Source: Symbiodinium natans
Lineage: Eukaryota > Sar > Dinophyceae > Suessiales > Symbiodiniaceae
Assembly (NCBI GenBank): GCA_905221605.1
Contig: CAJNDS010002222.1
Location: 121,783 to 184,282, forward strand
Length of the DNA: 62,500 nt
Reading direction: 5' to 3'
The notes under the pieces are model-generated. The model did no database searches and had not been told where the DNA came from. It worked only from the letters and a program-made list of their open reading frames with translations. Shown here one piece after another: positions 41,516 through 51,931 of this stretch. Each line of letters opens with the position of its first letter. The first letter of the stretch is position 1. Position numbers and translations under genes: made by a program.

Positions 41516-41796
41516 CCCTAAACCCTAATCACACTTTCCCTTTCACCTGACCTTCCCACGTGGTCCGGTTTTCTGGCCACTGCAGCTCCAATGGCACAGG
41601 GCTTGTGGGTTCGAAGCACTGGGAACCGCAGAGTCGGTGTCGGGGGGGGGGGGGGGGGGGGGAAGCACTCTAAAGAATGGGCCCTGCAGGTAGGAGGGTT
41701 CAGGGTTTCGGGCTTAGGGTTTAGGGTTTAGTTTAGGTTTCGGGTTTAGGGCTCAGGACCAGAATTGACAGAACTGCCCCCGACTCCCCCCCACAG

Positions 41797-41883
41797 ATGG
41801 AGCACCCAGCAATGGGGCCAGTTCGCCAAACTCCTATTTGGCTGTCTAGGCGACGGAGTTCTTTGCCTCTTTGAGCGACGAAG
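41797..41883 (+). CDS. Gene ending 42892, exon (WSTQQWGQFAKLLF...)
   Basis: Pyrimidine-rich CGACTCCCCCCCACAG acceptor; WSTQQWGQFAKLLFGCLGDG, then VLCLFERR; AG|GC donor, phase 2. The same frame stays open to TAA at 41977, so it may instead be a 60-codon stop exon. Confidence 0.55.
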
Positions 41884-42168
41884 GCAAAGCCGGAACGGCG
41901 TTCCTCCCAGCCCCGCCAATGGACCTGCAGCCAACTTCGTGGAAGTTGCGAATCTAGCATGTCGCACTACACCTTAAACCCTAAACCCTAAACCCCTAAA
42001 CCCCTAAACCCTAAACCCTACACCTGAGTTACAACTGTCCGATGCAAGGGGGCGAGGTGTAGTAGTTTGCTGCATTCCGAGGTCTCAAATCAGCCACGGG
42101 AGGGGTTCAGGGTTCAGGGCTCAATCAGGTTTAGGGTTAACAGGGTTCAGAGCTTTTTGAGATATGAA

Positions 42169-42275
42169 ACTACTATTTGCTTAAGAACCCCAAAAGAATA
42201 AACGATAACAATCCCCATATACCGTTAATAAGGAAAATATTTTATATTTTTGGGGATTCTTAAGCAATGGGTAGT
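42169..42275. mobile_element. MITE-like element with inverted ends
   Basis: ACTACTATTTGCTTAAGAAC... and ...GGATTCTTAAGCAATGGGTAGT are inversely related over about 25 bases; AT-rich interior. A shorter relative is at 25497-25550. Confidence 0.75.
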
Positions 42276-42387
42276 AAAGGTTTCAGTGTTCAGCACTGGG
42301 CGCAAGAGGTGTAGAAACCGCACGACCCTACCCTCGACCCGGACCCAAAATCCTCAGCCCCAAACCCCAAACCAAGCACCGTCGCAG

Positions 42388-42457
42388 GAACTGTCGCTTT
42401 CTTGTGGATCCAGTACCACGAGATCAGATCGATTGGAAGATGCGCAGACACGCCAAG
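42388..42457 (+). CDS. Gene ending 42892, exon (NCRFLVDPVPRDQIDW...)
   Basis: CGCAG|G acceptor; NCRFLVDPVPRDQIDWKMRR then HAK; AG|GA donor, phase 0. A second frame, Ser/Thr/Gln-rich, is open to 42573. This one is preferred because all phases fit. Confidence 0.5.
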
Positions 42458-42651
42458 GACCCACTCAAACCATGAACTCTCAGCCTTACAGTTCGTCAAA
42501 CTCCATCCGAGGAAGAGAAGTTCTCAGCCCCAAATCCCCAAAGCTCGACATGTCTACAACCCCTAAACCCTAAACCCTAAGCCCTAAACCCTAAACCCTA
42601 AACCCAAAAGCCCCGAAACCCCCTAAATACGTCTGAAACGGGTCGACGCAG

Positions 42652-42689
42652 GACTTCTGCGAAGCCATCCGGGCGGGAAAGCAATTCAG
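42652..42689 (+). CDS. Gene ending 42892, exon (DFCEAIRAGKQF)
   Basis: CGACGCAG|GAC; 12 codons; AG|GC donor, phase 2. Confidence 0.5.
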
Positions 42690-42846
42690 GCGCGGCTCAT
42701 AGAAATCCTCCACTGCTCTACAGCTGTTGAGGGTCTAGCTGGGTTTAGCTGGGTTTAGCTGGGTTTAGGGTTTAGGGTTTAGGGGTTAGGGTTTAGGGTT
42801 TAGGGTTTAGGGTTTAGGGTTTAGGGTTTAGGGTTTAGGGTCTCAG

Positions 42847-42892
42847 GCTGAGGCTGCAAGAGCCCAAAGCACGTCCCAAGTCCCGAGCCTGA
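42847..42892 (+). CDS. Gene ending 42892, stop exon
   Basis: TCTCAG|G after a TTTAGGG array; LRLQEPKARPKSRA then TGA. The basic tail is in phase with the previous exon. Confidence 0.5.
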
Positions 42893-43111
42893 ACGCCTAG
42901 GCCCTAGGCGCCAAGCCCTTAAACCCTGGAGCCGCTCTCCAAAATTCCCAACATAAGGGTTGAGGGTTTAGGGTTTAGGGTTTAGGGTTTGGAGGGAGCC
43001 TGAGAGCTTCAGGGAGAAGGTGGGGAGTATTAGGGAACCTTGGGTTGCCTACCCCACCTTTGAACCCCCTCTTTCTTCAGGACCCGACAGCTGCAGTTGT
43101 CAATAGGGATG

Positions 43112-43215
43112 AAGAATCGTACCCCCAAGGTTGTACCCCGAAAGGTCTCCCTAAATATGCGCCCAATGGGGCCCCTTATATTTCCTTAGGGATCTTTAGG
43201 CGGGTCCCCGAACCC
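43112..43215 (+). repeat. Dispersed element, five-copy family, copy 3
   Basis: AATCGTACCCCCAAGGTTGTACCCCGAAAGG... with a longer 3' part (GGGATCTTTAGGCGGGTCCC). The ORF through it is not taken as coding. Confidence 0.6.
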
Positions 43216-43349
43216 AAGTGTACAACCCTTCGGGGTCCAAGGGAGAGTCCCGTGAAGTGTTGGGTGGCTATACTTTATGGTTTGAGGGTTGAGGGTTTAG
43301 GGTTTAGGGCTAGGGTTTAGGGTAAGCAGAGTTTTAGTTTTTGCGTCAG

Positions 43350-43409
43350 GTCGTGAGGTCCCCCATATTTTCCAAACCGCGGAGTGGGCGGAATCTTCCT
43401 CATCCCTAA
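43350..43409 (+). CDS. Stop exon candidate (VVRSPIFSKPRSGR...)
   Basis: T-rich acceptor (GTTTTAGTTTTTGCGTCAG); VVRSPIFSKPRSGRNLPHP then TAA. Confidence 0.35.
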   Translation, partial: VVRSPIFSKPRSGRNLPHP

Positions 43410-43832
43410 CCCGAAACCCTATAAACCTCAAACCGCAACCCTAAACCCTGCACCCTCCCAAGCCCCCAAAAACTCCAAACCCTGGAGGTTATTAAGCCTC
43501 AGGATTCATTCTCTGGGACCCCCAAAAATTCGTATGGGATTGGAGGACAATTGTTTGTGAGGGTTTAGGGTTTAGGGTTTAGGGTTTAGGGTTTAGGGAG
43601 CCTCCACACACCTCCCCTCCATGCCTCAGCCCTGACAGGCTTGTTGGAATCGGTGATCTGGGCCTCTACAGTAGTCTAGCTTTCGTACTTTACGTACTGG
43701 GCCAAGAGTTTAGTCTTTTTGGGATTCCTTCTTCAGTAGGAATACTAACGTCTATTTTTGGGGGCTATTGAAAAAGTGTATGTATCCTCTCTCCCCCTAA
43801 TCTCTAAACCCCCAAAGTTGTCTTGTTTCGAG

Positions 43833-43917
43833 GATACCGGATCGGGAGCGCGAAGATTGGATGCCTCCGGGACGTCCCACAGACGAATTGTTTTGCTTCC
43901 AGCGAAACGCACGCAAG
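43833..43917 (+). CDS. Exon candidate (DTGSGARRLDASGTS...)
   Basis: TTTCGAG|G to AAG|GA, 28 codons: DTGSGARRLDASGTSHRR then IVLLPAKRTQ. Confidence 0.45.
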
Positions 43918-44002
43918 GACTGTGGGAAGGGCCCCTAAACCCTAAACCTTAAACCCTATATAAACCCTAACACGGGAAGCTGGGTGGTGACTTGAGGTAG
44001 GT

Positions 44003-44712
<710 letters not shown>

Positions 44713-44798
44713 ACCCTAAACCCTAAACCCTAAATCCTAAACCCTAAACCCTAAACCCTAAACCCTAAACCCTAAACCCTAAACCCTAAACCCCAGAG

Positions 44799-44912
44799 AT
44801 GTTTGGCAAGCCTTGGGCTTTCGTGTCGTGGATGCTTGGGGAAGCAGCCAGCTGCCAAACACTAAGCGCATTCTTCAGAAGCACTTCATTCTTCGTCCAA
44901 GCTCCGGTTTAG
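44799..44912 (+). CDS. Exon candidate with ATG (MFGKPWAFVSWMLG...)
   Basis: AGAG|ATG; MFGKPWAFVSWMLGEAASCQ, then TLSAFF... and a stop given by the TTTAGGG array. GC donors in the 3' half would join it in frame to the exon at 44970. Confidence 0.45.
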   Translation: MFGKPWAFVSWMLGEAASCQTLSAFFRSTSFFVQAPV

Positions 44913-44969
44913 GGTTTAGGGTTTAGGGTTTAGGGTTTAGGGTTTAGGGTTTAGGGTTTAGGGTTGAAG

Positions 44970-45064
44970 AGCATGCGCTGCCAAATTCTGCCCTGGCCTC
45001 GGCTCTGCTGAACTTGCCCTGGCCACCTGTCGTGCCTGAGCGATTACTCCAAGATGAACGCTGA
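44970..45064 (+). CDS. Stop exon candidate (HALPNSALASALLNLP...)
   Basis: GAAG acceptor after a TTTAGGG array; HALPNSALASALLNLPWPPV then VPERLLQDER and TGA. Confidence 0.5.
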
Positions 45065-45417
45065 GATGCCATGTTCCGCTACAATTCCGGAACGCATGTT
45101 TTCTCTCTCCGGAATCTTTCGGAATCTTTGGGAGTTGGGTTTAGGGTGTAGGGTTTAGGGTTTAGGCTTTAGGCTTCGGGTTTAGGGTTTAGGGTTTTGT
45201 CTCGGTGAAGCCTGTGTTTGTTGTTCTGGGGGTTGAAGGCCCCTAAGCCCCAAACCTCATCTGTGTTAGGTTACTTTAACGCCCCCTTGGAGAAAACCCA
45301 AGGGGTTTAGGGTTTAGGGTTTAGGGTTCAGGGTTGAGGGTTTAGGGTTTAGGGTTTAGGGATGGTTTTCGGGTTTAGGGGTCCCAGGATACTGGGAACC
45401 TAGATGTTCAGGTCTAG

Positions 45418-45495
45418 GCATCAGCATTGGGTGACCCCGCCAACGCTGGCGTTCGGAAGGACGGCTCTTTGTTCAACAACATGTTCTACATGAAG
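45418..45495 (+). CDS. Exon candidate (ASALGDPANAGVRKDGS...)
   Basis: TCTAG|G acceptor; ASALGDPANAGVRKDG, then SLFNNMFYMK with AG|GC donor. Open further (ACRCELLVAKQ) to TAA at 45534. slfNnmfymkAC resembles a PPR second helix. Confidence 0.5.
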
Positions 45496-45654
45496 GCCTG
45501 CCGGTGTGAACTTCTCGTCGCGAAGCAACCCTAAACCCTAAACCCTAAACCCTAAACCCGAAACCCTAAACCTCAAACCCTGAACCCTGAACCCTAAACC
45601 CTGAACCCTAAACCCTAAACCCTAAACCCTAAACCCTAAACCCTAAACCCTAAA

Positions 45655-45745
45655 CCCTAGACCCTAGACCCTAGACCCTAGACCCTAGACCCTAGACCCT
45701 AGACCCTAGACCCTAGACCCTAGACCCTAGACCCTAGACCCTAAA
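45655..45745. repeat. CCCTAGA variant array inside CCCTAAA
   Basis: About 12 identical CCCTAGA units, with CCCTAAA on both sides: a locally amplified variant. Confidence 0.97.
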
Positions 45746-45828
45746 CCCTAAACCCTAAACCCTAAACCCTAAACCCTAACCCTTCATGAAACCTTGCGCA
45801 AAGTAGGGCTCAGGGTCTATGATTCTCT

Positions 45829-45888
45829 CACAGTGGTTCGAAGTTCAACGCCTCAACAGTTGACCAAGCATGGAGCCGCGGGGGCTTG
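45829..45888 (+). CDS. Exon candidate (VRSSTPQQLTKHGAAG...)
   Basis: CTCTCACAG acceptor; VRSSTPQQLTKHGAAGAW; GTGTAAG donor. Confidence 0.35.
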
Positions 45889-46063
45889 GGGTGTAAGGGT
45901 GTAGCTGTGTGGTGCAGCTCTTACTTTTGTTCCCTAAAGCCCCGGAAGCCCCAACCCCTGAAAGCCCTAATCCCTAAATCCTAAACCCTACACCCTAAAC
46001 CCTGAACCCTGAACTCTGAACCCTGAACCCTGAAAACCCTAAACCCTAAACCCTGAACTCAAG

Positions 46064-46096
46064 GTGATCGAGCTGAGCACGGACCTGGGTGAAGAG
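46064..46096 (+). CDS. Exon candidate (VIELSTDLGEE)
   Basis: TCAAG|G to GAG|GT, 11 whole codons. Confidence 0.45.
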
Positions 46097-46499
46097 GTAC
46101 CCTACATTGCCTCCTGGCTTTAGGGTTTAGGGTTTACGGTTTAGGGTTTAGGGTTGAGGGATAGGGTTTAGGGTTTCGGGGTTTCTGATACGGTCGGGGG
46201 GAGGGGGGGCCTTATGAGAGTATCTATTCTAGAGGGGATCCGAAAGTAGCGTGAGCGCCCAAGACACTGTTCTAGCCCTAAACCCTAAACCCTAAACCCT
46301 AAACCCTAAACCCTAAACCCTAAACCCTGTTCTAGGGAGACATGGATCTCAGGCTTCCTAGGTCCAGGCGCCAAGCCCTAGACACCCTAAAGTCCCTAAA
46401 TGACCCATCAGGGCCCTGAGTCTTGGAGTTTAGGGTTTAGGGTTTCGGGTTTAGGGTTTAGGGTTTAGGGCTATCCTGCATCCCCCCTTAAGCCTGCAG

Positions 46500-46758
46500 G
46501 GCCTGTGGTGATCAAGTCTGCAAACTGCCGTTCGGTGGTTCGCACAAAAGTGGCCATGAGGACAACGTACTGATGTCTGCTGCCTTTTGGCGATGCAAGA
46601 AAGATACGAACGACTCGTATGCCTCTTGTGAGCTGCAGATCTTCTCCTCTGCTCAGACAACTTGCAAAGACCAATTGTTTCACGAAGGGGCCTTAAAGTC
46701 TTTGCCTCCAGCTATCTCCAGCTCGGCTAGATCCGTGGGGAACCCACATGAGTCCTGA
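46500..46758 (+). CDS. Cys-rich stop exon
   Basis: Pyrimidine-rich upstream and CTGCAG|G acceptor; 85 codons to TGA at 46756-46758. Cys in ACGDQVCKL, WRCKK, YASCEL and TTCKDQ, then a Ser/Pro-rich tail. Longest single coding-like exon between 35 and 62 kb. The Cys pattern could be a zinc or disulfide module; no family recognised. Minus ORFs overlap. Confidence 0.5.
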
Positions 46759-47099
46759 CTCGTATGCACCGTCATAAAAAATAGATTTGACTCATTGGGC
46801 ACTAACCCTAAACCCTAAACCCTACACCCTAAACCCTAAACCCTAAACCCTAAAGCCCTTCTGAGTTTATGCCCTAAGAAAAGGGGAGCTCCTGTCGCAT
46901 CCCGCTTGAAGGATCCCGCGTGAAGGGCTTAGGCTATCAGCCCTCCGGCTCGGGGGTTCTGATCCTCGGTGTCTTGGTTTAGGGCTTAGGGCTTAGGGTT
47001 TAGGGTTCAGGGTTTGGGGTTTAGGGTTTAGGGTTTAGGGTTTAGGGTTTAGGGTTTAGGGCCTAATCTTCTCTCACCGCCGACACCTAAAACCGACCT

Positions 47100-47147
47100 A
47101 GACGGGCTGGACATGCTTCTGGGTCATCACAGCAAAACATGCAATTG
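47100..47147 (+). CDS. Exon candidate (GLDMLLGHHSKTCNW)
   Basis: Pyrimidine-rich CGACCTAG acceptor; DGLDMLLGHHSKTCNW up to a CCCTAAA block. Confidence 0.35.
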
Positions 47148-47217
47148 GAGCCCTAAACCCTTATCTAACCCTAAGCCCTTACACCCTAAACCCTAACCCT
47201 ACTATGCACATACGACA

Positions 47218-47300
47218 CGAGGACCCAGAGTAGGGCCGTGTTCCCCTTCTTTTCAGGGTTTAGGTTTCCTTTTTATCCCCTTGGCCCCACAAAGGCTGCC
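47218..47300 (+). repeat. Dispersed element, relative of 17055-17140
   Basis: GAGGACCCAGAGTAGGGCCG, then TCCTTTTTATCCCCTTGG...AAAGG. Confidence 0.6.
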
Positions 47301-47414
47301 CTTTTTGCATACCCTAAACCCTAAACCCTAAACCCTAAACCCTAAACCCTAAACCCTAAACCCTAAACCTTTTTGGGTCTAGCATATATCCACGACCCCC
47401 TTCGTCCTTGTAAG

Positions 47415-47462
47415 GTTGGGCTGCAAACAGAGCTTCCTGCCGGCAAAGCACCGGCCCCAGCC
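47415..47462 (+). CDS. Exon candidate (LGCKQSFLPAKHRPQ)
   Basis: CTTCGTCCTTGTAAG|G acceptor; LGCKQSFLPAKHRPQP, then a poly-G and TTTAGGG. Confidence 0.4.
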
Positions 47463-47704
47463 GCGGGGAGGGGGGGGGGGGTTTAGGGTTTAGGGTTTAG
47501 GGTTTAGGGTTAGGGTTTAGGGTTTAGGGTTAGGGTTTAGGGTTTAGGGTTTAGGGTTTAGGGTTCAGGGTTCGGGGTTTAGGGTTCAGGGCTTAGGGTA
47601 GATGGCCTTCCACACGAGCAGTCTTTCATGGCGCATGAATTATCTACCAAAGCTTTCGGGTTTGGGGTCTAGGGTTAGGGTTTAGGGCGTGATTCTTGAG
47701 CAAG

Positions 47705-47765
47705 GTTCTCCAAAAGCCCCAGCGAAGTCACCCCTGACAAAGATCTTCCTTCTTGGGCAAAGTCT
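47705..47765 (+). CDS. Exon candidate (FSKSPSEVTPDKDLP...)
   Basis: GCAAG|G; FSKSPSEVTPDKDLPSWAKS; GA donor possible. Confidence 0.4.
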
Positions 47766-48095
47766 GAGACCCTAAGCCCTAAAACCTAGAATCTGAAAAG
47801 GGAATGATCCATCTCAGGGTGAAAATGTTGGGGTACCCTAACTCACCGGTTCTTTGTCCGAAATTCGGGTTTAGGGTTCAGGGTTTATGGTTTAGGGTTT
47901 AGGGTTTAGGGGCCCTAGATAGTCCCTTTACAGGGCTAGCAGAGGGCATCCCAAAACACCCCAAGCCCGCATTCCCTAATTCTCTATGCCCTGGGAAGGC
48001 AATGATATCTACACATTTAGAACCCAACACCTACCTTTTTGTAGTCATTACTATAAACCCCCTTGTAGACTTCCTAAGCTTTGTCGTTCTTTAAG

Positions 48096-48170
48096 GTAGG
48101 GATGTCTGAACTGGTGCTGTGCACACTGCCTGTTCCGCTCGGGGCTGGGAAGATGGACTATGAGCCCTGA
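48096..48170 (+). CDS. Stop exon (MSELVLCTLPVPLGAG...)
   Basis: TTGTCGTTCTTTAAG|G acceptor; VG, then MSELVLCTLPVPLGAGKM and DYEP, TGA at 48168-48170. Confidence 0.45.
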   Translation, partial: VGMSELVLCTLPVPLGAGKMDYEP

Positions 48171-48287
48171 ACCCTAGATCCCGCGCCCTAGGCAGACGGC
48201 TTCAGCTTCTTCAGGGTTTAGGGTTTAGGGTTTAGGGTTTAGGGTTTAGGGTTTAGGGTTTAGGGGGTAGGGTTTGGGGCAGTAGCC

Positions 48288-48388
48288 TCCCAAAAGTTGG
48301 AACATCCTTATCCTCATACCCCAAGAGGGCTACTAAAGGGAATCCCAGCACTAGTCGTCCTGAAACCATGTTCCAACTTTCGGGAGTT
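48288..48388 (-). mobile_element. MITE-like element, copy 1
   Basis: CAAAAGTTGGAACATCC...ATGTTCCAACTTTCGGGAG: inverted ends around about 100 bases. The relative at 52472-52570 is in the opposite orientation. One frame is conserved between copies (LGFP...LLGYED.DVPTFG). Confidence 0.75.
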
Positions 48389-48438
48389 TGCTGCAAACCC
48401 ACGTACGGAGAGGTTTCCTTCGGCTTGGGCCTTGGCAG

Positions 48439-48495
48439 GATGATCTGGCGCAGCTTGCGAAGAACACCAAAGTCTTGGACCACAATATGAATCAG
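48439..48495 (+). CDS. Exon (DDLAQLAKNTKVLDHNMNQ)
   Basis: Pyrimidine-rich acceptor (CCTTCGGCTTGGGCCTTGGCAG|G), 19 whole codons, AG|GC donor. Helical. A minus-strand ORF overlaps and is rejected because + splice sites bracket this one exactly. Confidence 0.55.
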
Positions 48496-48699
48496 GCCCA
48501 GAACCAAACCCTAAGCCCTGCAACCCCAAACCCGAAACCCTAAACCCTCAACCCTAACCCCCCCCCGCCCCCCATCTCCACGAGCTCTCAACCCTGAAGA
48601 CCCCTAAACCGTTCTTTTGACAACCAGCGAATGCGGTTCAGGGTTTCGGGTTTGTGGTCTAGGGTTTAGAAAGTAGGGTTTAGGGTTTAGGACATGAAG

Positions 48700-48722
48700 G
48701 AGTTGAGCACTCAAGAGGTCAG
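48700..48722 (+). CDS. Very short exon candidate (ELSTQEV)
   Basis: GAAG|G to AG|GC between two TTTAGGG arrays. Confidence 0.3.
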
Positions 48723-48966
48723 GCAACAGAGCTTGAAGTGTTTAGGGTTTAGGGCTTAGGGTTTAGGGTTTAGGGTTTAGGGTTTAGGGTTTAGGGACAG
48801 CAGTTTGTGACGTAGACAGCCAGAGTCCCAAGGTGTAAGACCTTGGCTGATAAAGTGGTTTGGTCATCATGAAGATTTGAAAAAAGGCCAAAAACCTTCT
48901 TATACTTTCACAAAGCTTGAACTGCGCGACCGCCCTAAACCTACCCAAGAGTACTTTTCCACCTAG

Positions 48967-49117
48967 GCCTAGGCAGTCGAAACAAGTATTGCTGCTGGAA
49001 GCCCAAGTTGGGTGGCTGTTGAGAGACGACCCTGGAGGGCTACGGGAATGGAGCATCGGTGACAACCTTTATGCAAACTCGATATGTCGGGGGCATGTTT
49101 GTGGAGTCGGACCCTAA
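48967..49117 (+). CDS. Exon (SKQVLLLEAQVGWLLRDD...)
   Basis: TACTTTTCCACCTAG|G acceptor; PRQSKQVLLLEAQVGWLL, then RDDPGGLREWSIGDNLYANS and ICRGHV..., open into a CCCTAAA array. Good composition; protein unrecognised. Confidence 0.5.
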
Positions 49118-49164
49118 ACCCTAAACCCTAACCCCTAACCCCTAAACCCTAAACCCTAAACCCT

Positions 49165-49248
49165 AAACAAAAACCATGACACAACAACATCAAATATTTT
49201 TTACTATAAGATAGTCAAAAGCATGCCCGTGTTTGCTGTGCTTTAAAC
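49165..49248 (+). repeat. Element inversely repeated at 53388-53471
   Basis: ACAAAAACCATGACACAACA ... TTTGCTGTGCTTTAAA is nearly the exact reverse complement of the 53.4 kb copy over about 83 bases. Telomere arrays abut it on both sides. Confidence 0.85.
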
Positions 49249-49314
49249 TCTAAACCCTAAACCCTAAACCCTAAACCCTAAACCCTAAACCCTGGCCTGA
49301 ACTCCTGCCAAACA

Positions 49315-49359
49315 GGTGAGAAGAGACTTGGGCAGCAAGCAGACCATGGCTTCTGCAGA
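49315..49359 (+). CDS. Exon candidate (VRRDLGSKQTMASAE)
   Basis: AAACAG|G acceptor; 15 codons. Alternatively GTGAGA here is a donor. Confidence 0.3.
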
Positions 49360-49424
49360 GTTTAGAGGTTGAAGTTTGGGGTTGGGGGTTTTGCAAGGAG
49401 CCTTGGTTCGAGGGTTCTACTGAA

Positions 49425-49500
49425 CCCTAAACCCTAAACCCTAAACCCTAAACCCTAAACCCTAAACCCTAAACCCTAAACCCTAAACCCTAACCCTAAA
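49425..49500. repeat. CCCTAAA array
   Basis: About 10 units. A second array lies at 49605-49670. Confidence 0.95.
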
Positions 49501-49551
49501 TCCCAAACACCCAACCCACAAGAAGGGAGGGTTGGAGCCCTGAAAGTGAAG

Positions 49552-49594
49552 GCACGGAGCTGCTCGGAGCAGACCGGCACATCTTGGTCTCAAG
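49552..49594 (+). CDS. Exon candidate (ARSCSEQTGTSWSQ)
   Basis: GAAG|G to AAG|GA, between two CCCTAAA arrays. Confidence 0.4.
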
Positions 49595-49691
49595 GAGTTG
49601 CCCTGAAGCCCTAAACCCTAAACCCTAAACCCTAAACCCTAAACCCTAAACCCTAAACCCTAAACCCTAAAGTTATTTTTTCAACTTTGTA

Positions 49692-49775
49692 GCTGAACGA
49701 GTACACTTTACACTTTGTTGGGGTACGATAATCCCCTATAGAACGAAGAGCGTGCACCTCTTGGGAGCTTAATTA
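49692..49775 (+). repeat. Dispersed element, copy 2 (copy 1 at 4773-4862)
   Basis: GCTGAACGAGTACACTTTAC, then GATAATCCCCTATAGAAC. Confidence 0.7.
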
Positions 49776-49781
49776 ATAGTT

Positions 49782-50036
49782 ATGAGCTCGGCAACTAAGC
49801 AAAGCCCCGAACTCCTAGATCCTAAGGCTGACGTAACCCCCAGCCCTAGCCCGAAAGAGGCGATTATGGGTTTCAGACAGCTTGGATGTAGTTCCAGTAG
49901 CCCAGAAATTTCGGCCAGACAGGAGACAGGGACAGGCTTCGGGGGCTTCGTGTTGACGTCGTTCCAAAGTCAAGCTCGGGTTTTGGGTTTTGGGGCTCAG
50001 GGTGCGTCTCCAGGCTCCAGTGCGCATGATGGCTAG
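49782..50036 (+). CDS. 84-codon open frame, uncertain
   Basis: SSATKQSPELLDPKADVTPS..., then GFGGFVLTSFQSQAR. The second half could be an exon (ACAG|G near 49935, GT donor near 49979). Minus frames overlap. Confidence 0.3.
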   Translation: MSSATKQSPELLDPKADVTPSPSPKEAIMGFRQLGCSSSSPEISARQETGTGFGGFVLTSFQSQARVLGFGAQGASPGSSAHDG

Positions 50037-50203
50037 GGTGAGCGATAGTCCTGATGACTGGAGAAAAACACCCTACGAATACAAGTTCATCACAACCTCC
50101 TATAGCTTCTCCCATGGTGCGCCACATATCTATCGTAGAGCTCCCAGCAACCTCATTAGGGTTTAGGGTTTAGGGTTTTAGGGTTTAGGGTTTCTGAGGC
50201 ACG

Positions 50204-50290
50204 ATGGCGCAGCTGTTCTTTGTCTCCTGTTCCATGACGCGCGATGACGCCGGACTCCCAGATGGCTCCCTTGTCTCCCCCTTCTCATAA
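50204..50290 (+). CDS. Small ATG frame or exon (MAQLFFVSCSMTRDDAG...)
   Basis: TCTGAG|GCACG, then ATG; MAQLFFVSCSMTRDDAGLPD then GSLVSPFS and TAA, between TTTAGGG (5') and CCCTAAA (3'). Confidence 0.35.
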   Translation: MAQLFFVSCSMTRDDAGLPDGSLVSPFS

Positions 50291-50427
50291 GCCCTAAACC
50301 CTAAACCCTAAACCCCAAACCCTAAACCCTAAGCCCCCGTCCGCCCCCCAACTTGCCCCTGAAACAGCCTCCTGAACCTGTACTAACCCTAAACAACATC
50401 AAGCTTTACGAGTCTTTCCTTCCACAG

Positions 50428-50513
50428 CCCTATACGCCTTGCACGCACCGTCTGTTGCATGGACTGATTTCATAGAAGATTCGTGCGCTCAAAGTGGACG
50501 GCCCGATACATGA
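50428..50513 (+). CDS. Exon candidate (LYALHAPSVAWTDFIED...)
   Basis: Strong acceptor (GAGTCTTTCCTTCCACAG); LYALHAPSVAWTDFIEDSCA then QSGRPDT and TGA. Confidence 0.45.
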
Positions 50514-50716
50514 CACGGTTGGAACGAGGGTCGCACAATTGGATGTATCTTGATTGGTGCACATACACCCCAAGACCCAAACCTCTCGCACGCCCCCCAC
50601 TCTGAGGCCTGAAAGCCATCAACCCGAAAGCCCGGACTCGAATAGCCCTAAACCCTAAACCCTAAACCCTAAACCCTAAACCCTAAACCCTAAACCCTAA
50701 ACCCTACAGACGTTAG

Positions 50717-50764
50717 GCCGGAACAGAGCTCAACGACGGCTTCGATGACGGACTGCTAACCTGA
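50717..50764 (+). CDS. Stop exon candidate (AGTELNDGFDDGLLT)
   Basis: CGTTAG|G acceptor, 15 codons, TGA at 50762-50764. Acidic tail. Confidence 0.4.
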   Translation, partial: AGTELNDGFDDGLLT

Positions 50765-51034
50765 CCTGGCATGTATCGGCCGCCGGGGTGGCATGTGGGT
50801 TCAGGGTCTACACAGTGTGGGTTAATCCTGATAAACCCTAAACCCTAAACCCTAAACCCTAAACCCTAAAGGGCCCCCAAACCGACCGCAGCTTGTGGCT
50901 CCACTTGCGGGGCGCGGGGGGGGGGGGGGGGGGGGGGCAGGGTGGGCTTAGCCGTAAACCATCCGTGAACCCTTGTAACCTTGGGTTTAGGGTTTAGGGT
51001 TTAGGGTTTCGGCGCCTTATTTACGGATCCTCTG

Positions 51035-51115
51035 GGATCTGGGCGATTCTGGGAGTATGTTAAGGGAACCCTCTTCGGGGTACATCCTTAGGGGTGCGAG
51101 TAGGACTCCCTGGGT
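51035..51115 (-). repeat. Dispersed element, five-copy family, copy 4
   Basis: GGAGTATGTTAAGGGAACCC...GGGTACATCCTTAGGGGTGCGAGTAGGACTC. Confidence 0.65.
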
Positions 51116-51129
51116 TCATGGGTGCTGGG

Positions 51130-51302
51130 TGGTTAGGGCTAGGGTTTAGGGTTTAGGGTTTAGGGTTTAGGGTTTAGGGTTTAGGGTTTAGGGTTTAGGG
51201 TTTAGGGTTTGGGTTTTAGGGTTTAGGGTTTAGGGTTTAGGGCTTAGGGTCTAGGGTTTAGGGCTTAGGGTTTAGGGTTTAATTAGGGTTTAGGGTTTAG
51301 GG
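51130..51302. repeat. TTTAGGG array
   Basis: About 23 units with a few variants. Confidence 0.95.
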
Positions 51303-51307
51303 CCCAG

Positions 51308-51344
51308 GCATCTGGCGGCCGAGATCGGTGCCAATAGCCCACAG
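51308..51344 (+). CDS. Exon candidate (HLAAEIGANSPQ)
   Basis: CCCAG|G to CAG|GC. The frame stays open for 32 more codons to TAG at about 51443 (AKLQSCKARGRNYSPR...). Confidence 0.45.
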
Positions 51345-51639
51345 GCAAAGTTGCAAAGTTGCAAGGCGAGGGGAAGAAATTATTCCCCGCGCCTCCTCTC
51401 GGGTGTTTCTGGGCTTGGGTGCCCTTTCTCTGGGATGCCCTAGGGTTTAGGGTTTAGGGTTTAGGGTTCAGGGTTTACGGTTTAGGGTTTAGGGCTAGGG
51501 TTTAGGGTTTAGGGCAGGGTCCAGACCGTAGATTCTGCACCCGGAGTTCATGTCAGGGTGTTGGGGGTTAAGCCGGGCTTTCCCAGACATGCGTCGCTGT
51601 TCGGAGACCAGCGGTCTTCTTTTTTTTTTTTATCTCGAG

Positions 51640-51694
51640 GCGCCTTGCGGGGGCACATGGTCAGCTCGTGCGGCTGTTGGAGCTAGTGGAATCT
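51640..51694 (+). CDS. Exon candidate (RLAGAHGQLVRLLELVE)
   Basis: Very T-rich tract and CTCGAG|G acceptor; RLAGAHGQLVRLLELVESEL, an amphipathic helix. aGahGqlvrLLel has some ankyrin-repeat flavour. A second frame ends early. Confidence 0.45.
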
Positions 51695-51931
51695 GAACTC
51701 AACCCTAAAAGCCTACACCCTAAACCCTAGACCCCAAACCCCAAACCCCAAACCCCAAACCTTAAACCTTAACCCTTAAACCTTAAACCCGAACCCGACT
51801 CCCCTGCACCACCCATTTTTCGTGCTTGAATCAGTTCTGTCAGATGAATGAGTAACCCTAAACCCTAAGCCCGAAACCCGAAACCCGAAACCCTGAACCC
51901 TAAACCCTAAACCCTAAGCCGTTGCCTTCGC

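Noticed and set aside
48253-48529. Minus-strand ORFs of 70-84 codons
   Set aside because: They cover a MITE-like element and the reverse of a + exon that has exact splice sites.
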